Of a stretch of DNA of 64,000 bases, positions 44,695 to 57,500 are shown in pieces. Made by a program: the position numbers and the translations under genes. Numbering within the stretch: the first letter of the stretch is position 1; every line of letters begins with the position of its first letter. The notes below the pieces were generated by a model. It was not told where the DNA came from. It ran no database searches and saw only the letters and a list, made by a program, of their open reading frames with translations. Source of the DNA: Arabidopsis thaliana (Eukaryota > Streptophyta > Magnoliopsida > Brassicales > Brassicaceae); the NCBI RefSeq assembly GCF_000001735.4, contig NC_003071.7, positions 8,921,151-8,985,150 on the forward strand, given 5' to 3'.

Positions 44695-45645
44695 TCAAAT
44701 GGGTTTGGCATTGGTGGTGAAATCGAGGCAAGTCTGGCAGTTACAATCAGAGAAACGGCAGAGCTTGCAGCCGAAGCAGACGCAAGAAGTGCAGCCTTTG
44801 CAGGACGGTGAGCGAGTGCAACCTCTGAACACTTTCCTGCTCCCTCTTTCTTCCTCCTCCTCGCATGTTATCTTGTCGTATGGGTAATCGCAACACTTCC
44901 AATTAGGCTCAGCAATTGCATCATGGTGCATCCGGCATTCCCCTCTGCTCCTCAATCTGAACCTCCTCTCCTTCCCGCATGTGCTGCACCCAACAAACTC
45001 ATCCCGATGAATGACTTTCGATACGTTAGAGTTCTTCAATGCTTTGTTGTAGTATCTGAGCAACACTGTCTTTGAAAGCGGAACCTTGTCTCCTTCAATG
45101 AACACCCAAACATTGTTCCTCCAGTTTCTAGAGGTTTCTCTCTCAGAATGCTTCTCGAAGGCAGCAGGCGTCAACTTGTCTACCATCATAGAATGAAAGC
45201 TGTCAATCAGATCACTTTGAAAGAAACTCGAACTTGTGATATAAAATGGAGATACATTACAATGTAAGGTTATCCCACACTCTAAAAGACTGCATGAAAC
45301 ATATCACATCTAGCAAATACAAGCAGCCTCATAGTTCACCGAGGCCAAAGAACAGTTACATTGCATTCTTGACACTATCATGAATCCATACACATTCACA
45401 TGGAACATGCATATAGAAAGATGTGAGAGAGAAGAAGAGGAACCTTCGAGACAAGCAGGAGTGCATTGGCAGGTGATTTGAAGTTCTCCATCTGAAAATA
45501 TCTTAAGCCTCGCAACGGCGTCTCCGTAACGGTGGCTGGTGCAGCCACACATGACCTCGACGTAATCGTCTCCCACATGGACTCCACTTATTTCTTGTAG
45601 CTCCTCTTTGCTGAACAACTCCTTCGACCCACATTCTCTCTCCAT
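44695..45645 (-). CDS. ULT2: ULTRAPETALA2, SAND-domain trithorax-group factor
   Basis: Developmental chromatin regulator that, with ULT1, limits shoot and floral meristem size and counteracts Polycomb repression. Exons are 45645-45444 and 45179-44695, giving 228 residues. A SAND-like domain spans roughly residues 20-120 (VHVGDDYVEVMCGCTSHRYG, DKLTPAAFEKHSERETSRNW, RNNVWVFIEGDKVPLSKTVL). The C-terminal half is a Cys-rich B-box-like zinc region: VGCSTCGKERRFRL, GECRMHHDAIAEPNWKCCDY, GCTRSPSCKGCTSCVCFGCK, CRFSDCNCQTCLDF. The intron splits a Glu-Asp junction. All Cys/His ligands appear intact. Confidence 0.95.
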
Positions 45646-47219
45646 CTCCGATCGGGACCAAGTAAACCACGACGAAGGGCTCCTTCTCCTTCCTATGAAG
45701 TATTATTATATAGGATCAGAGCCCTAAACACCAAGGGACAAGAAGGTAATTTGACATGAGTAAACGAGAAAAAGCCCTAAAGGAGCTAGCATCAGTAGTA
45801 ACGAAGGATCTGACAATTATATAGAAAAATCTCAAAGGTAAAAGGCTTTTGGAGTAAAACAAAAAGAGAGAGAGACTTTGGTGTTTTTCTAGGTTTTAGG
45901 GGATTTGAAAGAAACTCTCTATAGAGACAGAGAGATGATGGATGCAAATTAGGTGGCCAAAGAAAAATACAAGTCGTGAGGCATGGGAATTGTGAATCTT
46001 TTAATTTTTAGAATAATATTTTATAATATTATCTACGTTAACGTTCATACATAGATGTGTTCTTGTAATTGTCCATATATGGTTGGTTGATGATAAAAGA
46101 GAAGAGATTAAGTAAAGTTGTTCTCTAAACCCACATGTAATTACCTCTTCTCTTCTTTCTTTTCTCTCTTTTACTTGTGACTTTTGAGCTCTACAGGTTT
46201 CATGGGTCTACCATTTATGTACACAAATAATGCTTTTTTTCTTAAGAGTTAGGTGTATGATAGTCGCATCTGGTCCTTATTCTCCATTGCGGCCCAACTC
46301 CAATGTGCCCATACATATGTATGTACATGTATACACATATACAAGGACACACCTAACCTTTAATTGTCTACGTCAATGTGTGTAGGCATGTCATAAATTA
46401 CATTTTTTTTGTCTAAATGTAACGTATACTCCTTCCGTTTCAAATTAGTTGTCGTTTAGAAGTTAAATTGTGTTTCAAATTAGTTCTCGTTTTGATGTTT
46501 TTGACGAATTTTTTAATTTATTCTTGTTCTTTTAACCTATTGATTGATTATATCAAATAAAACAACACAATAATTAGTGATAAAACAGAAAAAGATAAAT
46601 GTTCTTTTAACCTCCTTCCCCTTGTTGCAAACCCAAAAAAATGACCAAGAAGAACTCAAGTCAATAACGAGCCGCACCAAACTCCACCTCATCCACGTTG
46701 TTTTTAGAGACTTTTGACCCTCGAATTTCACCTACGACCAAATTAATAGAAAACCAGTTGTCTTTTCACTTTAACAAATCATATAGACCACAACCTCCAT
46801 ATATATAAATTTGAAGGACAAAGATTGTTAATTACCACATGGTCACGATGCTACCAATAGTTCACTATACATTAGTTAATGACTTGCATGCATTGCCATA
46901 TAGATATATGCAAAACAAGGCAAAATGCTAAGAAAACAACAGCTTTAAGAACCACGGCAAAAGACGAGGCTACACAAAACAAATCTCTCACAGTTGTTGA
47001 GGAAAAACACCAATGATGAGATCTGATGTTTTGGCCTCTCAATGAACGTACCATCATTTTATCATTTCACTTTTTATTTAATCTTTGCTAATTTCAATTG
47101 TCACTCATGGCAATGTATATCACATCTAAACACAAAATGAAGATAAATGATCGATGTCGGTAATAATACGTTCTAAGAATGACAACATCATACTGTTTTT
47201 ACTTTTTTTACTTTGAAAT
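45646..47219. other. Gene-free interval with a partial MITE
   Basis: 1.57 kb. TACTCCTTCCGTTTCAAATT at 46427-46446 is the characteristic end of a Tc1/mariner (Stowaway-like) MITE; the phrase GTTTCAAATTAGTT recurs 35 bp on. No matching right end is found, so the element is truncated. The ULT2 promoter occupies the left part. Confidence 0.5.
46427..46500. mobile_element. Truncated Tc1/mariner-type MITE end
   Basis: Terminal motif CTCCTTCCGTTTC after a TA, followed by two copies of GTTTCAAATTAGTT(G/C)TCGTTT. The opposite inverted end is missing within the next kilobase. Confidence 0.45.
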
Positions 47220-49329
47220 TTATGAATTGTTGAGCAAGTCCATATATCTTTCAACGATCTGGTCAGGTGTATAGTCCGTATAATACCCTTTTCCCACAAG
47301 CAGACCTTCCTCTCTGCCAAGCCTCTCGATCAGTCCCTGTACTTCATCTCCCCCCACTTGGCTTGGATTCAACAAGTTACAGGCAACCTCTATGACTCCT
47401 TCCCCGTGCACCAGCGCCATTGTCTGCACTGAAGCCAAGCCCCCTCCTCTCTCGCTCGTCTTCCTCGCTATTCTCCTCACTGCCTTGAGATCGTTTGACA
47501 TGACAGGCACGTTATAGTTACTTACCCACCCACACGCCCCAACCGCTACAACCCCTTTGGCTTTGCTCACCTCTTGTGGCCCTGCGTCTGGCTTCAGTGG
47601 CACCATCTCCAGGTCAAACCCACCTGCCCATTCATGTCCCTCCCTGTTTGCCTTGAAGTACCCCAGCTTTCTTCTGATCGAATCCAGGGTGCACTGCTCC
47701 TTTTCTGCTGCTCCATAGAGATATGTAGGAACTGCACCAAGGTGGGTCATATATCTCAGTCCAGTCCACATATCAATATAGAGATTGCTACAAAGACTTC
47801 CAAGTTCTATGGCCTAGACGAAGATGAGATTTTAAACACAGGGCATCACTTTGCCTATTACAACGTACACAACAACTACACCATACAAGCAATACTCTGT
47901 TCTTATCTTGATAAGAGCAGAGAGCAGATCATTGCTACAAAGACTTCCATATTCTATGGCCTAGAGATAATGAGATAGTAAAAACAGAACATCACTCTGC
48001 CTATCACAAAGTACAGCAGACAAACAATGCTCTGTTCTTATCTTGATAACAGCAGAGAGCAGAGCATTGCTACAAACTTCATGTTCTATGGCTAGTCATT
48101 TTTATAAGAGCAGAGCATTGCTCATAGACTTCCATGTTCAATGGCTTATCACAAAGTACACATCAACAGCAGCATAGCAACAATGTTCTGCTCTTAGCTT
48201 GATAAGTATCTTTTAAAATTCAGGAATTCACATGTTTATGACTGAGGTCTTCTATTAGGTACTGACCTCGAAGAATGGAGCCGATATCCATTGCAAGGGA
48301 ATTGGCGACGGAAGAAACTTGTTCTATAGAGGTTTGAGATAAGGGGTGAAAGCATATGTGGTCAACCACTCCAAGGCGGGGATGAGATCCACAGTGCAAC
48401 TCAAGATTGATAGTGTCGAGAGCAGTCTTAACCATAGCAAACACCGCATTCTTCAAGGAAGAAGACGACCCGTTAGCAAGCGAGGATACAACAGTGTAAC
48501 CAACCCTGCCATAAGCCGCATCTTCAAACTTGTTGACAATTGCAGCTGGTGGAAAAGGCTTTAAAGCTCTCTCAATGGCTTCGAGGGCCGTCTTATTCCG
48601 CGCTTCAGATATGTAAACCTTGCAACAACCAAGCATTTCTCTCAACATCTCCTCCGACCACCTATACAAATATATATCTACAGATGTGAGTTTGTTTGTT
48701 CATTATAAGGCTAAAAAAGAAGTTATCCACCAGATTTAGACTTGTGGTCAGCATTCACATGTCCAGAAAAAAGGACAAGCCAATAAAACATAGATTGTCT
48801 ACACACACACTTCTCTTAAAAATACAAACTTTGAGGAAACGAGAGAAACTTTGAAAGCCATACATACAATACAAGAGTGTTTTGATGGAGGGAGGTCTTA
48901 AAAGTCGAGATTGGAGGAAGGATTCGGGTATCCTTTATACTCAAATTGTTTCTTGGAAAAGCCGAGAGATGCACAAATGATGCTGAATTTGACTCTGAGA
49001 TCATCCTTGATCCCGTCTTTAGCTTCGTCCTCGGGATCCAAAAGCGGGATTTTATCGAGCAAGACATGGAAATCATTGAGATGCTTATGGAGCTGAGGAG
49101 AGAAGCGTGTAGGATCAATACGGAGAGCTGAATTCCAAAGAGCAGAGCAACCTCTGTAGAATCCAATCAGCTCGCCTGTCTCGAACCCGAGTTTCAAACC
49201 CAGATGACGAGCGTCTTCACGACCGGACACAAGACCTTCTTCGTAACCCTCATCGAAGCCTTGTTGAACATGTGTCTCCTCTAAACGCACGATACAATCG
49301 AGGAAATCTTCGTTCAGACCAGAACTCAT
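47220..49329 (-). CDS. Lto1/Yae1-type N terminus fused to formiminotransferase-like domain
   Basis: Exons 49329-48941, 48661-48267 and 47731-47220 join in phase to 431 residues. Exon 1 gives an Lto1-type domain with GX3 repeats (EGYEEGLVSGREDARHLGLK, LGFETGELIGFYRGC). Exons 2-3 give the N and central subdomains of glutamate formiminotransferase (MLGCCKVYISEARNKTALEA, HPRLGVVDHICFHPL, GVPTYLYGAAEKEQC, GVVAVGACGWVSNYNVPV), a folate-binding fold without the cyclodeaminase half. A shorter product starting at ATG 48645 (296 residues) is also possible. The fusion is read from splice sites: donor GA/GTATAA at 48940, acceptor TATAG at 48662. Plants lack a full histidine-degradation route of the animal type, so the enzyme role is open. 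Confidence 0.8.
47784..48200. repeat. ~140-bp tandem repeats in the formiminotransferase intron
   Basis: Units start with ATTGCTACAAA at 47784, 47931 and 48066. Shared landmarks are GACTTCCA...TTCTATGGCC, CATCACT(T/C)TGCCTAT, ACAAGTACAC-type and CTCTGTTCTTATCTTGATAA. Unit lengths are 147 and 135 bp, with the third partly deleted. The array lies wholly inside the intron 47732-48266. Confidence 0.8.
48898..49329 (-). CDS. Lto1-like protein, unspliced isoform
   Basis: If the donor at 48940 is not used, the first exon reads on to a TAA at 48900-48898, giving a 143-residue free Lto1-type protein starting MSSGLNEDFLDCIVRLEETH. Lto1, with Yae1, is the adaptor that brings the cytosolic Fe-S assembly machinery to the ribosome-recycling ATPase Rli1/ABCE1. 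The deca-GX3 region is present. The C terminus ends SSNLDF; LDF fits the [LIM]-[DES]-[WF] tripeptide known to be bound by the CIA targeting complex. Length agrees with Lto1 proteins. Which isoform prevails cannot be told from sequence. Confidence 0.75.
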   Translation of the reverse strand: MSSGLNEDFLDCIVRLEETHVQQGFDEGYEEGLVSGREDARHLGLKLGFETGELIGFYRGCSALWNSALRIDPTRFSPQLHKHLNDFHVLLDKIPLLDPEDEAKDGIKDDLRVKFSIICASLGFSKKQFEYKGYPNPSSNLDF

Positions 49330-49908
49330 AGAAGAAACTTTGTTTGATTGTTTTTATGTTGACAAAGATCAAGAACAAGCTAAAACGGTAATAGAGATCG
49401 ATCTGATATACAGACAAGGACGAACGAGGAAAGAGATTAACAAAACTCACCAGTTCGATAGAATTTGCAGCAGCAGAATTAATGGAGGTGATGAAAGTTG
49501 TAAAATAATTTTAGGGTATACTATTTGATAATGGACAATGAATACAAAACTTGGGCCTTCTTGGATCATAAACTTGGGCCCAATATAACTGTCCTGAGGG
49601 ATCTAAAGAACGGGAGAGAGAGAAGAGCATTGAATGGTGAAAGCTGTATAGCAAGTTGGGGGATCACGTTCATGTGCCTTTCTGCTTTTTCCTATTAAGT
49701 GGTGTTCTTACCAAACATGTTTTGAAGAGACTTGTAAGTAAAAGGATCACTTGCATTAGTCAGAAACAGAGAGATAAATGAAAAACAAAAACATTAGCTA
49801 AGACTTAAGAGTCTAAAGTAGGCAATCAAGCGACATACAATGGCAAGTAGCTTGTTGGAAAAAAAAAACGAATGAATTAAAACAAAAAACGTTGTTGGTT
49901 CATCAGAC
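49330..49908. other. Upstream of the Lto1 locus / downstream of the zinc-ribbon gene
   Basis: A donor-like CTG/GTGAGT on the minus strand near 49450 and an acceptor-like AACAAAG before the ATG suggest a 5' UTR intron for the Lto1 transcript. GGGCC elements lie at about 49552-49577. No other gene. Confidence 0.4.
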
Positions 49909-50115
49909 TCAGTGGTATGATTTGAGGACAGCACCGCAGATATGACAGACGATAGCTTTCCAAGCTTTGCGGTAAAAAGGGACCCCACAGAATCTTGTGG
50001 AGGTTCTCATGTCGGCAACAACTGCTCCTCCTCCGCATCTTGAGCACAACCCGGCCGCTGGCTTCCTCCCCCGGACTTTCTTTCTCTGGTCTACAAGGAA
50101 ACAGAAGATGGCCAT
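49909..50115 (-). CDS. Small zinc-ribbon-like protein, 68 residues
   Basis: Single exon, MAIFCFLVDQRKKVRGRKPA then AGLCSRCGGGAVVADMRTST, RFCGVPFYRKAWKAIVCHIC and GAVLKSYH. Two CxxC knuckles (LCSRCGGG and VCHICGAV) about 36 residues apart form a probable zinc ribbon; a third Cys (RFCGV) lies between. The basic stretch RKKVRGRKP could bind nucleic acid. I know similar small plant proteins only as uncharacterised. Three TGACTT/TTGACT W-box-like cores upstream (around 50250-50390) hint at stress regulation, an inference only. Confidence 0.8.
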   Translation of the reverse strand: MAIFCFLVDQRKKVRGRKPAAGLCSRCGGGAVVADMRTSTRFCGVPFYRKAWKAIVCHICGAVLKSYH

Positions 50116-50774
50116 TTCTTGAATGTTGTTGTTGTGTTTTTATTTGAGGTCTTGTTGGAACAAAGAGGCCTAGTGGTGTGTCTTAAATAGCAGTTTGGGC
50201 GTTATCTAACCGTTCGGATCGGGGCCGCGTGTCACACACAGATACAGCTGACTTGCATTGACTTTTGAGTATTCAAATTCGACATTGAATTATAATCACC
50301 ACTTGTGCAACATCTTCTTATCACTCTCAACTGTTTGACTATTTATTGCTACAGAAGCCCATTTCTTCATTAACTACACCCATTGACTTTCTCGTTCGTA
50401 GCCATTATTTTAACAACGAAATGATGCCTATTGTTAAGGTCACCCATACGTTAGTTGTCACGTATGCGTTGGAAGCGGCGTCTCTGAGTGGACTGTTTAC
50501 TTGCATATTTAGGATTTCACAATTTGGAGCTTCTTTGAAAGATGATTAATAAGAAAAAGTAAGTAAGAAGTTGACTTCACCTTTTACCAAAAAAAAGTAA
50601 GAAGTTGAGTTCACTGGAATCTTAGTTAAATGAAATCGGGAGGAAAACAAAAATGAAGTGAGTAGCGGAGTATAATCAATCCCCTTCAAGAGGATCTAAC
50701 GTTCACTGTTTGTTTGTATGTTAAATGGGAAAAAATTGGAGATGGGTTAAAAGGTGTGTGTATGTGGTCATTGG
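50116..50774. other. Upstream of the zinc-ribbon gene
   Basis: Promoter for the leftward small gene, with TTGACT/TTGAC cores, plus the SCAMP 3' UTR on the right. No other gene is supported. Confidence 0.45.
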
Positions 50775-53250
50775 TCAGAGAGCTGCCATCATTGCTCGTC
50801 TTGTGGCCTCCTGCTTCATCTCTGCTGCTTTCCCGCTCCCCCTGAAGTACATGTACACTTGCTGTTCCCACACACACACACAACAACAACAACAACTTGT
50901 TAACCACTTCTTCCTTTTTAACTTATCTACATGAATAAATGATTCAGCAAAGGAGGGAACCTGAATAACCCAGATGCTGACGAGTGACTCCAGACAGAAG
51001 AACCCAAACCCAATGAAGTAAAATATCTGCCACCACCTCACCAAAAGTTAGCCTTACTCAAAGTCCACAACTGTTTAAGTTATTCGCTACCTAAGCTTTC
51101 AACTTACCCCGACCAAGATATTCCCACTCAATACGTCGATCGCCGGCAATATTCCTCTGCATAACACAACAACATATGATGATTCCACCTCTTTCCTTTT
51201 GTGTGATTTAGAAACTAATTTGTTACTTACGTCAGCGATTTTCCCTTGAAGATAATTGGAGGAGCCACCGCCGCAAACACACAAAACGCTATGTGAAACT
51301 GCAATCATATTTTAAGCTTTTACTCACTTCCACCTTTTGATGTGTCAAAGCCATTAAAAAAAGTTCACTGAAACCAAATGGAAAACTCACCAGATACGTG
51401 AAGAAAAACCACCCAAACTTCAGAGCACTATCAGTCCTGCACACAACCAAATCAACACACATCTCAATGAAAGTTTTGACTCTTAACTACGATGCTATCT
51501 GGAATACTCTTTTTGTTTTCCCTCTAAATAAAGGAACACACGACGCAGTAGCAGATAAGATATTTTAAAGGAAAAATCTTAAGTGGCATGAATACCTCAT
51601 GGCACGATAAAGAGGGCGATACCACATAACATACGCTCCAGGAACCCCTGATATGAAATAGATAATAGCTAGAAACCATATTGTTGGACCTACAGCCAAA
51701 ATACATAAGTCAGCAGATTAGCATCATACAGGTTCAGTCTACTTGGTAAATTTTAACTGTTCCAAGACTTACCTTCTCCCTTAATCCACGCAGTAGTAAC
51801 TGCGACAATGTTCCATAACAGGCACACCACAAGACCTACCAAACAGAGATTAAGATTGTTTACTAATATATCAAGAAATCCACCTCTGTTGCAACTGCAG
51901 ATGCGTTGATCATTTGAAAGAGAAAACACATACCCAGCATTGATGTGAAAGCAACATATTGGATTCTCTGCAGATGGATGGGTATCTCATTTGAAATGTC
52001 ATGATGGATGAGAGGAAAAAACGGTGGCCAGTTTTTCTCTTCTATCACAATTCCGGCTACCAAAATAAAGATGACAGCATGAGCATTTCACATGGAACGA
52101 AATGTCAGGTTTCTACAAAAGATAATATTGACAAAGATACCCTGTGCTATAGCATCTTCTTTCCGCTTGATTTCCTGGAAAATAACACAACAGATTTCAG
52201 AAAACCGAAAGACATATGTTTGAAAGGCTGTAGCTACAAACCACTGTGGCTAAACTTTCCAGAATAGATAATAAGAGAGTGAGGCGACAGACTAAATACC
52301 CATATAATACTTACAAATGATATGCAATCAGATGAAAATTAACTATTGTTGGTTCGGATAAAATGAAAAACCTACTGCTAACCATTTGAGAAATGACATC
52401 AGGGTATGTGACATTAGTTGGTTTCAAATCCAATCACAGCTTACCTGCTCCCGCCTCTTCAATTCAGCCTCCTTTTCCCGGAGTTCCTTCTCCTTAGCTT
52501 TCAGATCCTAGAAGTTGGCAATCATAAAGTTGTCTCAGGGATTATTCTGAGAAGATACTTGGTACGTAGGCTTCTGTGGATGTGGAAAGTACCTTTCCAG
52601 AGTCAAGAGGAATATCCATTGTGGCACCACGGTCGTACGGCTCAGGGGGAAGAGGAGAAAGCTTTGACGTTGCAGCTGGGACACTTGTAGGATTCTGAAG
52701 GTTCAAACACAAGTAAGTAAACCATTACACCATATCCAAGATCAGTAAAAAGTATCAATGGCCACATGTAAGCACTAAACTGGAAATGGAAAAAGATGTA
52801 AGTGAGATTAATAAACAATTGAGGCTATGACCAATTGAAATTAGGGTATAGATCCCTGGGTAATTGGAAAGCATTACATAGAATGAGCGAAAACATAAAG
52901 CAATTACATACTGAAACTTGTTATCACCCTTCCCAGAGACACTCACTTCACAAAGCCCAACAATCATACGAACACAAGAAAGCGTAAAAGTATGCGTAAA
53001 TCAATCAATCGATCAACTACGTTTCTTCCTTGTGCATTGAAACCGAAAAGTCATTCCCAAGAATTGCGAGTAACACTACGTACACGTTACAACAGGAATG
53101 TGAGAAATCAGATCAGAAACAATGCGATTCAACAAAATCGAATAAAAAGTAGATCCCCAGATGATGATGATGATGATGAGATTGAATCAAGCTTACCGCA
53201 AAAGGATTAATTTCTCCGTCATCAAAGGAATGAGACTGGTAGCGAGACAT
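50775..53250 (-). CDS. Secretory carrier-associated membrane protein (SCAMP)
   Basis: Four-pass membrane protein of post-Golgi, trans-Golgi and plasma-membrane recycling routes. Twelve exons: 53250-53197, 52694-52593, 52507-52445, 52174-52141, 52056-51934, 51835-51773, 51689-51596, 51436-51391, 51298-51231, 51156-51108, 51026-50961 and 50861-50775, giving 282 residues. The N terminus [20 protein letters not shown] holds the NPF endocytic motif. A coiled coil follows ([20 protein letters not shown]). Spans include [53 protein letters not shown] and [20 protein letters not shown]. The SCAMP signature between spans 2 and 3 ([20 protein letters not shown]) is kept. A (GA)n leader precedes the start. 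Confidence 0.95.
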
Positions 53251-54519
53251 TGCACCGTTACTCAGCAAATCCAATCTCTCTACACGGATCACACCGAGCG
53301 AGAGAGAGAGAGAGAGAGAGAGAGCGATTGGAGATGAAGCAATTGGGTGCGCGTTTTAGAGTAATAAGGAAGTGTTTGGCGCGTCTGGGTTATACCCGGT
53401 TTTCTAATCCGGAGATAACCAACAAACCAACATTTTAACATTAGTAAAATGAAAATCTACAAAAATTAATAATAATGATGGGACCATAATATTTTATTAA
53501 TTTATAGTGATGATAAATTTTCTATAAAAAAAGCACCATTACTTTATAAAGATGTTTGTTTTAATTTTTTAAAATTTTAGAAAAATATGAGTTGAAATAA
53601 TTCAATTTGGATGTTATAATTTTTGTAATATCAGAATTGTAAATTTAATATTTCAAAAAAATCATTTGGCAGTAAATCACAATAATTGTATCATTTATAC
53701 AAATGATATACATAAATTTAAGTTTATGATTAATAACTTCAACTATAGTAGACTATTGGAATGAACATGATGCATACCAAAAAGTTGAAAATTTGCAAAA
53801 AAATAATGGCTAATTGTATTACGAAGTTATAAACGATATACTATCATAGGATAGTTTAAAAACACAACATAATTCAATTAAATTTAGAGACAAAACAATT
53901 GGTTGATTCAATAAAAGTTTGAGAAATACTCTAACGAAAATTCAATACTTAAAAAAAATTAAAACCATAGATTATATATTAACTTAAATATAGATCTAAT
54001 TATGTGATTATTAATTTATGATGTTATTGATACCATACTTTTATCTAGAATTTTGTTAATTTTACACTAATCCGACTCGAGACCGGTATAATTTATTATT
54101 TTCTGCATAGTTTTAATTTATAGTGGTTTTACCGTAGTTGCTTTATCTAATTCACAATCATCATCACACTGAAACGAGAAACAAAACATTATTGGTTGAC
54201 AAAACTAAAGAGATGAATCATATTATGAAGAATATGATAAAATACTATTTAGAAAGAAAAAAGATTCAAAATTTGAAGTAGCAGTACTATGGATTTTTGG
54301 AAAAACTCAGAGATTGCTAATCCTAATCCGGTGGAAATACATTGGGGGTGTTGTGGATAGACTAAAAGGCCAAAGCAGAGTAAGCTGTGTGCCTGTGTCA
54401 CACTCACACACTCTACATATATAATAATACAAGCAAGGCTCGTTAAAGAACAATGGTTTCGACTTTCTAAAGAATACTAATAATACCACTTGTTTTGTAT
54501 AAGAGACAATCTCCTTAAA
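53251..54519. other. SCAMP promoter and A/T-rich intergenic DNA
   Basis: The (GA)n tract at 53299-53324 belongs to the SCAMP 5' UTR. From 53440 to 54300 the sequence is very A/T-rich with no gene. The SRF1 3' UTR lies around 54300-54519. Confidence 0.5.
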
Positions 54520-57500
54520 CTATCTTCTTCCCGTATACTGATTATCCCCATTTGAGTCATTTCTCCGATGTTCTCTCTGGATCATGTCTGAGAGGTCTTG
54601 AACCACTTCTGACATTAGTGGCCTGTACTCTGGTTCCGACTGTCCCAACACATAGATGTTAATACACACTGTAGTTCACATTGGTGTAAGAAAATTTGTA
54701 TTCTTTTCTAGTGATGCTTACCTGAACACAACGTGATATCACATCAGCAAAGTGTGACAGCGACTTGGCTGGATAGTCACCCTTGAGGGATGGGTCGACC
54801 ATCTTCGCTAATGCATCAATGTCGTGAAGCTGTGGGATTGCCCATCTCACCAGAAATTGCTCTCCTCTATCCCGTTTCCTGCATAACGTTTCCATTTCTT
54901 TTTAAGAACAAAAGTTCAAACCACAAATACATATGAATAAGACCTCATTTCCACTCACTTGTCATATGACTTGCGACCTGTCAAGAGTTCTAACATAACT
55001 ACTCCAAAACTGTAGACATCACATTTCATTGTATAGATCCCATATTCAAACTCTGGAGCTCCATATCCGTAGGCCGCTAAGAGTTGACCCGATAACTAAA
55101 ACAAGCACAAACTAGCTTGGAGTGGAACATATACAAATGCTATGAGACAAGCAAATCAGATTTCTCAGGAGTCTTGCTTACCTGACTTACGGCACCTGAG
55201 GAGATTAGAGGAGCCAAGCCGCAGTCTGAGACATGCACCCTTATATCGTCATCAAGGAGAATATTTGCAGACTTGAAATTTCGGTGGATACTAGGTGGAT
55301 CACAGATCTCATGCAGATACTCCAGAGCTTTTGCAGCTTCTAGTGCAATCCTAACACGGACATTCCATGATAGTTCAATCTTCAACCTGTCATCAATATG
55401 CAGCAAATCGTGCAGTGTACCGTTCCTACAATACTCATGGATCAGAAGCCTTTGACTGTGCTCAGAACAGAAACCCACGAGTTGGACAATATTGGCATGC
55501 CGTATTCTATCTATATTATTCACTAGCTCCAAAAATTTGCCTTCTTCTTCATGATTGGGAGACTTCTTATCCAACTTCCTCACAGCGAAGAGCTATCCAA
55601 GAAAGTAAACTAACTTATCAGTTGCGGAAATTGAATACACATAAAGAAAGAATGAATGTAATGCATATATACCTTTCCACCTGGAAGCTCTGCCCTGTAG
55701 ACACTCCCAAGCATGCCTGTTCCAATAAGGTTTTCGTGGGAAAAGCTATTTGTGTGTTGTTGTAGAGATGCGACCGTGAAATGCTTCACAGCTGTCAAGG
55801 GACCATGGGATTTACTGGTTGTCCTTTTTAGAGATGCTTCAGCAGGTTCAGTCGCCTTTGCGATGACCCTTTTGATAGGTGGAATTGATGAGGGATGCAT
55901 CAAATCCATAGCATTGCCATTCATGTCTATCTCATGACTCTCCTGCTTTGATTCACTTCCTACGCTTCTTTCTGCCCCACCATGCAGCTTCGAAGCACCT
56001 CCTACTCTCTCTTTTGGTCTAGCCTCCTTGTCTTTTGTTTGAATTTCATTGAAGAAGAGAAAACAAACATGTGACTTTCTTGAAATCTAAAAGTGAAGAA
56101 ATCAAGATATGAGATTTCACCTTTATTGAATGTATTGGATGGAGGAAGCATAGAAGCATTTGAGCGAGAACCCTCCCTTGCCCTCCCGTATTCACTAGTT
56201 AGGTGCGGTTTGGATAGTTGTTCACTGTCTTCTCTTTTTCTGAGACATTTTCTCCCACAAAGTAGACATACCAAGGCCAAAACCACAAATGAAAAAGCCC
56301 CAAGAATGGATATCCAAATAATTCTTTTACTGGTAAATGAGTCTTCTTTCCCTTGAGGAGTTGGTCGGGATGGGTGATGATCAGAAGGGGGTGATCTCAC
56401 GTGTGCCTGACCATGACCAGCTGATGCATTGGGAGATGGTGGTCCAAAAAATGGCCGCTTAGGTGATGTTGGACTTGGAGGTGTTTCAGGTGAAGGCGAT
56501 GGAGCAATAGTGACGTTAAACAGATTACCGCCTTTTCTGCATCATAGTTTGTCACATCAGCGGACTGATACTTTGACAAGAAAAAGTAGCAGAATTTGTA
56601 GATGTAAAGTTGGAACGAGCAATGAAAACTGTTGCAGCTTACATGAAATTTGGTATACTCAACAACTTTTCTGGTATAGGTCCATTGAAGAGGTTGTTCT
56701 CAACGTTCCTGTAGAGTTAATAAGAATGAGAGTAAGCAAGTGGCAAGATATATAACAGTTGACAGGAAAAGAAGATGGGATGGCAAAGAATTTGTACAAG
56801 TCCTTGAGGGGAAGATCTTGAAGAACATCAAGCTCTCCTGAAAGATGATTGTTCTGCAAAAGCCTGAAAGGATGAGAAATCAGAACAACGAACTGAATGA
56901 GACCTACTCAACACAGACTGATATGTATATGGAATGCAAAGGAGAAACTCACAAGGATGTAAGAGTCGAAAGATTCTGCATGGAAGGAGGTAATGGTCCA
57001 CTCAGATTGTTGCTAGACAAATCTCTACGCATATGTCGAATGTTCGGTTACACATATATACAGAAAACAATCTTAACACAGCTGATTTAGAAAGCAGACC
57101 TACATATTGATCATAAGGCCAAGGTCTTGAAAGACATCGGGTATCTTGCCAGACAAAAGGTTATTGTTCAAGGACCTGTAAGACCAAAGAAGTCTTAAAC
57201 GCTTATCACCGGTAGAGAATGAATGTGATGACAGAGAGAGCAGAGACTTACATGACAGACAAAGATTTTAAGGAGGAAAGAGATTCTGGGATGGTTCCTG
57301 TAAAGTTGTTACCTGAAAGAAACCTGTGAAAATGTAAAGATTGTAATACAAGATGTTGAATAAGAAAAAAGAGGGGATTTGCGAGTTGGAAAATGGGAAA
57401 CATACAAGTTCTGCAATGAAACAGGCAACGTGGATGGGATACTTCCTCCAATGTGATTGTTGCTAAAATCCCTGAGACAAAACATCAAAAGGTAAAAATA

